From JBAXQQ01 sp037131695 (GTDB lineage: Bacteria > Armatimonadota > Hebobacteria > CAIYQO01): DNA of 8,518 bases. The stretch is taken from assembly GCA_964638715.1 (NCBI GenBank), contig CAZWZF010000100.1, positions 1 to 8,518 of the forward strand. The letters run 5' to 3'. Below are positions 5,575 through 8,518 of the stretch, piece after piece (positions within the stretch are counted from its first letter, which is position 1; each line of letters opens with the position of its first letter). The notes beneath the pieces are model-generated. The model saw only the letters and a program-made list of their open reading frames with translations. It did not search any database and had not been told where the DNA came from. The translations under genes and the position numbers were made by a program.

Positions 5575-6000
5575 TTACTGCACTATAACCTTCACCCCGC
5601 TAATTGTCACTTCGGCCTTGCTGGTGGTGGTCAGGCGTATTGGCACTATTCGCCATCCGTTACCGTCGCGGTATGGGCCGGTTACGCCATCGGTTTTCCA
5701 GCTCAGATATTTTGTCATAGCTGCTGCCAGGTTTAATAAGGATGACTTTTCCTTTGCCCAGGGTTGCGGCCATCGGTGGTAGCAAATCCGCTGATATGCA
5801 GCAATGGACGCGCCTTTTGACGCGACAGCCAGCACCCGCAACGGCTTTTCATAACGCAGCATCGGCCAGGTGGCGGCGGCAGGCAGTCCGGCAGTAATAA
5901 CAACCGGCCCAGGAAGATCATCCAACCGCGGCCCTGCCGCAACAGCACTGGTCATATTAAAAGAGAAAATAATGGTTAAAAGCAAATATAAAAATTTCAT
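5575..6000 (-). CDS. Small secreted protein of unknown function
   Basis: This is a 141-residue protein that I do not recognise. Residues 1-22 form a clear Sec signal peptide: MK, a hydrophobic core LYLLLTIIFSF, and an A-rich end TSAVAA before GPRLDD. No Cys follows the core, so it is not a lipoprotein. The mature part is about 119 residues, begins with a short DLPGPVVITAG stretch, has an aromatic-rich middle (YQRICYHRWPQPW, 69-81), a helix (SLLNLAAAMTKYLSW), and ends in strand-like WRIVPIRLTTTSKAEVTISGVKV. It could be a shortened relative of one domain of a larger secreted hydrolase, but that is speculation. The frame extends upstream to 6087. The ATG at 6000 is chosen because AGGGGG lies 6 bases upstream and the signal peptide starts there. 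Its promoter matches that of the PA14 pilin gene, so it may work in the cell envelope with it. Confidence 0.7.
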   Translation of the reverse strand: MKFLYLLLTIIFSFNMTSAVAAGPRLDDLPGPVVITAGLPAAATWPMLRYEKPLRVLAVASKGASIAAYQRICYHRWPQPWAKEKSSLLNLAAAMTKYLSWKTDGVTGPYRDGNGWRIVPIRLTTTSKAEVTISGVKVIVQ

Positions 6001-6017
6001 AACAACCCCCTGATGTG

Positions 6018-6063
6018 TAATCCGGTTAACGTTTATGATAATTTTTAGTGGTGATGTTGTCAA
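6018..6063 (-). promoter_or_regulatory. Promoter of the secreted-protein gene, with 13-base element shared with the PA14 pilin promoter
   Basis: On the minus strand: TTGACA (6063-6058), 17-base spacer, TATCAT (6040-6035), 4 bases, then GTTAACCGGATTA (6030-6018). The -35 is perfect and the -10 is 5 of 6. The start of transcription should fall at the beginning of the 13-mer, which is identical in sequence and spacing to that at 8363-8351. The 13-mer may be an operator at +1 or a conserved mRNA 5' end. A GTGA/TCAC palindrome lies just upstream of the -35 (6075-6087). Confidence 0.8.
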
Positions 6064-6086
6064 TGAAAAAGTGGGTGATTTTTTCA

Positions 6087-6141
6087 CATCGATTAATAGG
6101 ATAAATCAGGATAATAATCTTTACAATCCTGTAAATCGATG
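6087..6141. repeat. Long imperfect inverted repeat downstream of the kinase gene
   Basis: CATCGATT (6087-6094) pairs with AATCGATG (6134-6141). After a symmetric 3-base mismatch, AGGAT (6098-6102) pairs with ATCCT (6126-6130). An overlapping perfect hairpin, TTTACA/TGTAAA (6120-6135), is an alternative fold. It lies 10 bases past the kinase stop codon (6152). In the minus-strand transcript a run of T precedes rather than follows the hairpin, so it is not a standard terminator; it may be a weak 3' structure or a protein site. Confidence 0.4.
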
Positions 6142-6151
6142 CAAAAAAAAA

Positions 6152-7228
6152 TCACACCCAGTCATCCGGCGGAAACGCGAACTCGATAATGTCTAACTGC
6201 CGATGCGCTTGCTGGCGGGCTAAGTTTGCGATATGAGTTAGTAGTTCTTCAGAGATTTCAGCATTTGGAAACGACGGGCAATAGTGGAATATCGCTTTCC
6301 AGATGGTTGCAGCGTATGTTTCACCAGCACGGTTAGTGTCTACCGAGCCGGGGTGCGGCAAAGCGGGAAAGAAGAATTGTTTGCCGCGCAGGTAGATATC
6401 ACATCCGCGGGCGCCATCAGTGATGGTAATCAACGGGATGGCATTGATTATTTCTTCCCGCCGATGCAGATGCGACCATTCCAGCGCGTTCATTGCCAGG
6501 TAGTCAATTTTATTAGCCAAATCTGCAAGTGGGCAATCGACATCGTCAATATTCCGCATTGCCGGTGCGAACATCACCGGAGCAGTAATATCGCAATTAA
6601 GAATTTTTATCATGGATGAATTCAGCACACCGCAAAAAATGATATATTTTGCACCTTGTGCCATGGTGATATCATCTTCGCCGGGTTGCCAGTTTATCAA
6701 TGCATCGCGAAATCCTACTGCCAATTTATCGCCGGTTTGAGATTGAATCAATAGTGAAGAATCACTGCTGTGTCCGGGCAATATTGCCGGTTTTGATACT
6801 ATTCCGTGGCTGAATAGAATATCGCACAATCGATTGCCCAGGGAATCATCTCCCAATGGCATGCGTAACAACCCGCCAGTTGCCTTGGCATAACCCGCAC
6901 CCATGCCGCCTAATTGCTGAAAACAGGCATCAGCGAAAATAGTGTTGATTATCGGTTGGCAATCTTTACCGCATCTTCGCGATAATATCGCCTCTCGCAG
7001 GTTATATGTTCCACCAATATCTGGTGAATTCACTGGTAAATTGATAACTAAATAATCGCCGATTTCACTGGTCAATCGTATCGTTAACGAATTATCTGGA
7101 AATATTGGCTTCACCGGCAGGCTCTGGTCTAACGGAAACGGCAATTCAGGCACAATTGGTCCCGGTACCTTAATTACCGTGTCTAAATATGCCGGTCCAA
7201 AAATAACAGTATCCGCATAATCAATCAT
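6152..7228 (-). CDS. PfkB/ribokinase-superfamily sugar kinase-like protein with altered catalytic motif
   Basis: This is a 358-residue protein of the ribokinase fold. Visible family features are an N-terminal strand VIFGPAYLDTVIKVPGPI (8-25), the glycine motif region LGGMGAGYAKATGG (106-119), GDDSLGNRL (126-134), SSDSSLLIQ (154-162), MNALEWSHL (246-254) and ITDGARGCDIYLRGKQ (269-284). The C-terminal signature, normally DTxGAGD, reads DTNRAGE (297-303). The first Gly is Arg, and the Asp that normally acts as base is Glu303. Activity is therefore uncertain; Glu may substitute, or this is a divergent subfamily. Canonical members phosphorylate sugars or nucleosides with ATP in the cytoplasm. The start at 7228 has no ribosome binding site but follows an extended -10 box, and lies 27 bases after the upstream gene's terminator, so it is probably a separate leaderless transcript. 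Confidence 0.82.
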   Translation of the reverse strand: MIDYADTVIFGPAYLDTVIKVPGPIVPELPFPLDQSLPVKPIFPDNSLTIRLTSEIGDYLVINLPVNSPDIGGTYNLREAILSRRCGKDCQPIINTIFADACFQQLGGMGAGYAKATGGLLRMPLGDDSLGNRLCDILFSHGIVSKPAILPGHSSDSSLLIQSQTGDKLAVGFRDALINWQPGEDDITMAQGAKYIIFCGVLNSSMIKILNCDITAPVMFAPAMRNIDDVDCPLADLANKIDYLAMNALEWSHLHRREEIINAIPLITITDGARGCDIYLRGKQFFFPALPHPGSVDTNRAGETYAATIWKAIFHYCPSFPNAEISEELLTHIANLARQQAHRQLDIIEFAFPPDDWV

Positions 7229-7237
7229 AGCTGAATT

Positions 7238-7246
7238 ATGATACCA
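7238..7246 (-). promoter_or_regulatory. Extended -10 box of the kinase gene (leaderless start)
   Basis: On the minus strand, TGG followed by TATCAT (7243-7238) is an extended -10 element ending 9 bases before the ATG at 7228. CATAAT, overlapping it, is an alternative -10. No Shine-Dalgarno sequence is present (AATTCAGCT). The position just after the upstream terminator also argues for a promoter here, since read-through would be low. Confidence 0.4.
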
Positions 7247-7254
7247 TTTTTAAT

Positions 7255-7284
7255 AAAAAACGGCGCACCCCGAAGGATGCGCCG
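7255..7284 (-). terminator. Rho-independent terminator of the PA14 pilin gene, UUCG tetraloop
   Basis: In the minus-strand transcript, CGGCGCAUCC and GGGUGCGCCG form a 10-bp stem (one U-G pair) closed by a C(UUCG)G tetraloop, an especially stable loop. Six U follow (7260-7255). It lies about 30 bases after the TAA of the pilin-PA14 gene. Confidence 0.95.
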
Positions 7285-7315
7285 TATATAAATAAAAATT
7301 GTAACAAATGATATT

Positions 7316-8311
7316 TTATAAACCGTAAATGTCTGAAGTAATATAAAATATTGAGGTTGGCATGCGTACCGAGGTGCCTGATGGAGGCGTATAGTTATAT
7401 GACGCGTTGGCTGCTCCACCGAACTCGCCGTAGAACAATTCGAAATCATATAATCTGTCATTTACCAGGTTGATACTGCCGCTTACCGTGGAATTGTTTG
7501 TAAAGCTGTAAACGATGGTCTGAATACCTGTTACTGGGTCGGTAATTTTTAGTGATGCGCAGTCATCAGCCTGCCCGGTAAATATGTAGCTGCCGGATAC
7601 AGGAACCGCCATCTTCGCTTTCCAGACGATACCAAAGTTAGTTGCAGGACCGCCAGTCCATGCCGCAACATTGTTACCCCAATCAAGGCTTGCAGTTCTG
7701 GTGAAATCATAAGTTGTCATGGTTGTATCATAATTCGGGAAGTACATGCTTTTGTTAAAAATCGAACCGCCAACTATAGCAGCAGTACCGCTGGCTATTA
7801 CGTAACCGTTAATTGATGAATTATTATTTAGTGGAGAGTTCATATTCGGTGCTACATGTCCATCAACAAACGAATAAAGACACTGTCCGCTGTGGCGTTT
7901 TGCACTGTCAATAGGCACTGACCATACATTAACAACATCGTCGCTATCGCAACTGATAAACGCTTTGGTCGGGTCAGTTATAGTGCCAATTGCTTTTGAG
8001 TTAAGCAGGTTGTTATAGGCGTAACCATTAGGGGTGCTTTTACCTTTTGTCGGGCAAACCATTACCCCCGGGTCAACGGCGATATTCTGCCAGAAAGAAG
8101 TCGTTGCCGGAAAAGATTCGTCGTGATCCTGGCAATACATCAGCGCAGAAGTGGCAATCTGCCGCTGGTTGCTGCTGCAGGTGGTCTGGCGCGCTTTTTC
8201 GCGGGCACGAGCAAAGACCGGGAACAGGATAGCGGCTAAGATGGCAATAATCGCAATTACAACCAGCAATTCAATCAGGGTAAAGCCTTTTTTTGTTTTA
8301 ATTAATGACAT
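7316..8311 (-). CDS. Type IV pilin-like H-X9-DG protein with C-terminal PA14-like domain
   Basis: This is a 331-residue protein. Leader MSLIKTKKG, prepilin peptidase site G9^F10, E14 (mature E5) and one hydrophobic helix (about 12-33) identify a type IV pilin/pseudopilin N-terminus. Pilin-type globular part: C45, C86, VCPTKGKSTPNGYAYN (85-100) and the H-X9-DG motif (H140, D150, G151). From about residue 165 a PA14-like beta domain follows: SLDWGNN (208-214), NFGIVWKAKMAVPVSGSYIFTGQADD (225-250; typical FSVRWxG...SGxYxFxxxxDD) and RLYDFELFYGEFGG (286-299). PA14 domains usually bind carbohydrate at the cell surface. The frame extends upstream to 8365. The ATG at 8311 is chosen because GGAGGT lies 7-8 bases before it and pilin leaders are short. 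It is the intact paralogue of the broken gene at 4041. Strong promoter and terminator bound it as a single-gene unit. Confidence 0.9.
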   Translation of the reverse strand: MSLIKTKKGFTLIELLVVIAIIAILAAILFPVFARAREKARQTTCSSNQRQIATSALMYCQDHDESFPATTSFWQNIAVDPGVMVCPTKGKSTPNGYAYNNLLNSKAIGTITDPTKAFISCDSDDVVNVWSVPIDSAKRHSGQCLYSFVDGHVAPNMNSPLNNNSSINGYVIASGTAAIVGGSIFNKSMYFPNYDTTMTTYDFTRTASLDWGNNVAAWTGGPATNFGIVWKAKMAVPVSGSYIFTGQADDCASLKITDPVTGIQTIVYSFTNNSTVSGSINLVNDRLYDFELFYGEFGGAANASYNYTPPSGTSVRMPTSIFYITSDIYGL

Positions 8312-8350
8312 ATATGATACCTCCAACTTTAAATACCGGCTTATAATTAA

Positions 8351-8396
8351 TAATCCGGTTAACATTCATTTTAAATTTTATAATTCAGAATGTCAA
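8351..8396 (-). promoter_or_regulatory. Promoter and structured leader of the PA14 pilin gene
   Basis: On the minus strand: TTGACA (8396-8391, perfect), 17-base spacer, TAAAAT (8373-8368, 5 of 6), 4 bases, then GTTAACCGGATTA (8363-8351), identical in sequence and spacing to the secreted-protein promoter. The 13-mer runs into a leader hairpin, ACCGG/CCGGT with inner TTAT/ATAA (8335-8359), which is not conserved in the other leader. The ribosome binding site GGAGGT is at 8324-8319. Confidence 0.85.
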
Positions 8397-8518
8397 TAGT
8401 TATTTACCCTTTTTCATTAAAATTATCACATATTAATTAACAGGAAATTTATCTTTAGTTTCTATGTAACTATTCAGACTCGTCAGTTTTAACCAATGCA
8501 AAAAAATAAAAAATATTT
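8397..8518. other. AT-rich non-coding end of the window
   Basis: The 122 bases upstream of the pilin promoter hold no convincing open frame, RNA gene or hairpin. The stretch is strongly AT-rich, with A-runs near 8500-8512 that could act as an upstream element or bend. The neighbouring gene must lie beyond the window. Confidence 0.5.

Noticed and set aside
5435..5782. 115-codon plus-strand open frame across the REP cluster
   Set aside because: It covers hairpin repeats and the antisense of the secreted-protein gene; no start signal or recognisable domain.
6120..6150. Terminator of the kinase gene
   Set aside because: The T-run in the minus-strand transcript comes before the hairpin, not after it.
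8312..8365. 18-residue upstream extension of the PA14 pilin
   Set aside because: It would bury the short pilin leader, and it lies over the leader hairpin and GGAGGT site used by the ATG at 8311.

Overview
The window looks like a chromosomal segment of a free-living, Gram-negative-type bacterium with mid-range GC content and AT-rich intergenic regions. Two type IV pilin-like proteins carry a G^FTLIELLVVIAIIAIL start, an FPVFARAREKARQ stretch and an H-X9-DG motif. From memory, this combination is typical of Armatimonadota and PVC-like phyla (Planctomycetota, Lentisphaerota and relatives). That placement is an inference and I cannot give a genus. There are no RNA genes, CRISPR arrays, phage genes or transposase genes.

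Positions 1-3060 hold a minus-strand operon, read right to left: a DegT/StrS-type PLP aminotransferase (2723-1563), a metal-ligand-less amidohydrolase-like protein (1527-772), and an intact-looking amidohydrolase (775 to beyond the window edge). The last two overlap by 4 bases (ATGA). A divergent AraC-family regulator starts at 3061. The roughly 340-base divergent region carries an 81-base palindromic repeat, a 12-bp direct repeat spaced two helical turns apart, and promoter-like sequences. The simplest reading is a small sugar- or cyclitol-type catabolic operon next to its own regulator, but the substrate is not determinable.

Positions 3931-5290 hold a pilin-like gene fused to a LamG/concanavalin-like lectin domain. 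It has a good promoter and ribosome binding site and ends at a classic terminator. Its frame is broken by one in-frame TGA (4482-4484) inside the H-X9-DG motif, while the frame stays open for another 249 codons. Positions 5291-5574, between convergent genes, hold three REP-like hairpins, two of them near-perfect inverted copies with a compensatory base-pair change.

Positions 5575-8518 hold three minus-strand genes: a small secreted protein of unknown function (6000-5575), a PfkB/ribokinase-superfamily sugar kinase-like protein with an altered catalytic motif (7228-6152), and a second pilin-like protein with a PA14-like C-terminal domain (8311-7316) that ends in a UUCG-loop terminator. The small secreted protein and the PA14 pilin share the same promoter layout, including an identical 13-base sequence at the same distance from the -10 box. 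This suggests that they are co-regulated. The AraC gene and the kinase gene lack a Shine-Dalgarno sequence and have extended -10 boxes 8-9 bases before the ATG, which suggests leaderless mRNAs.
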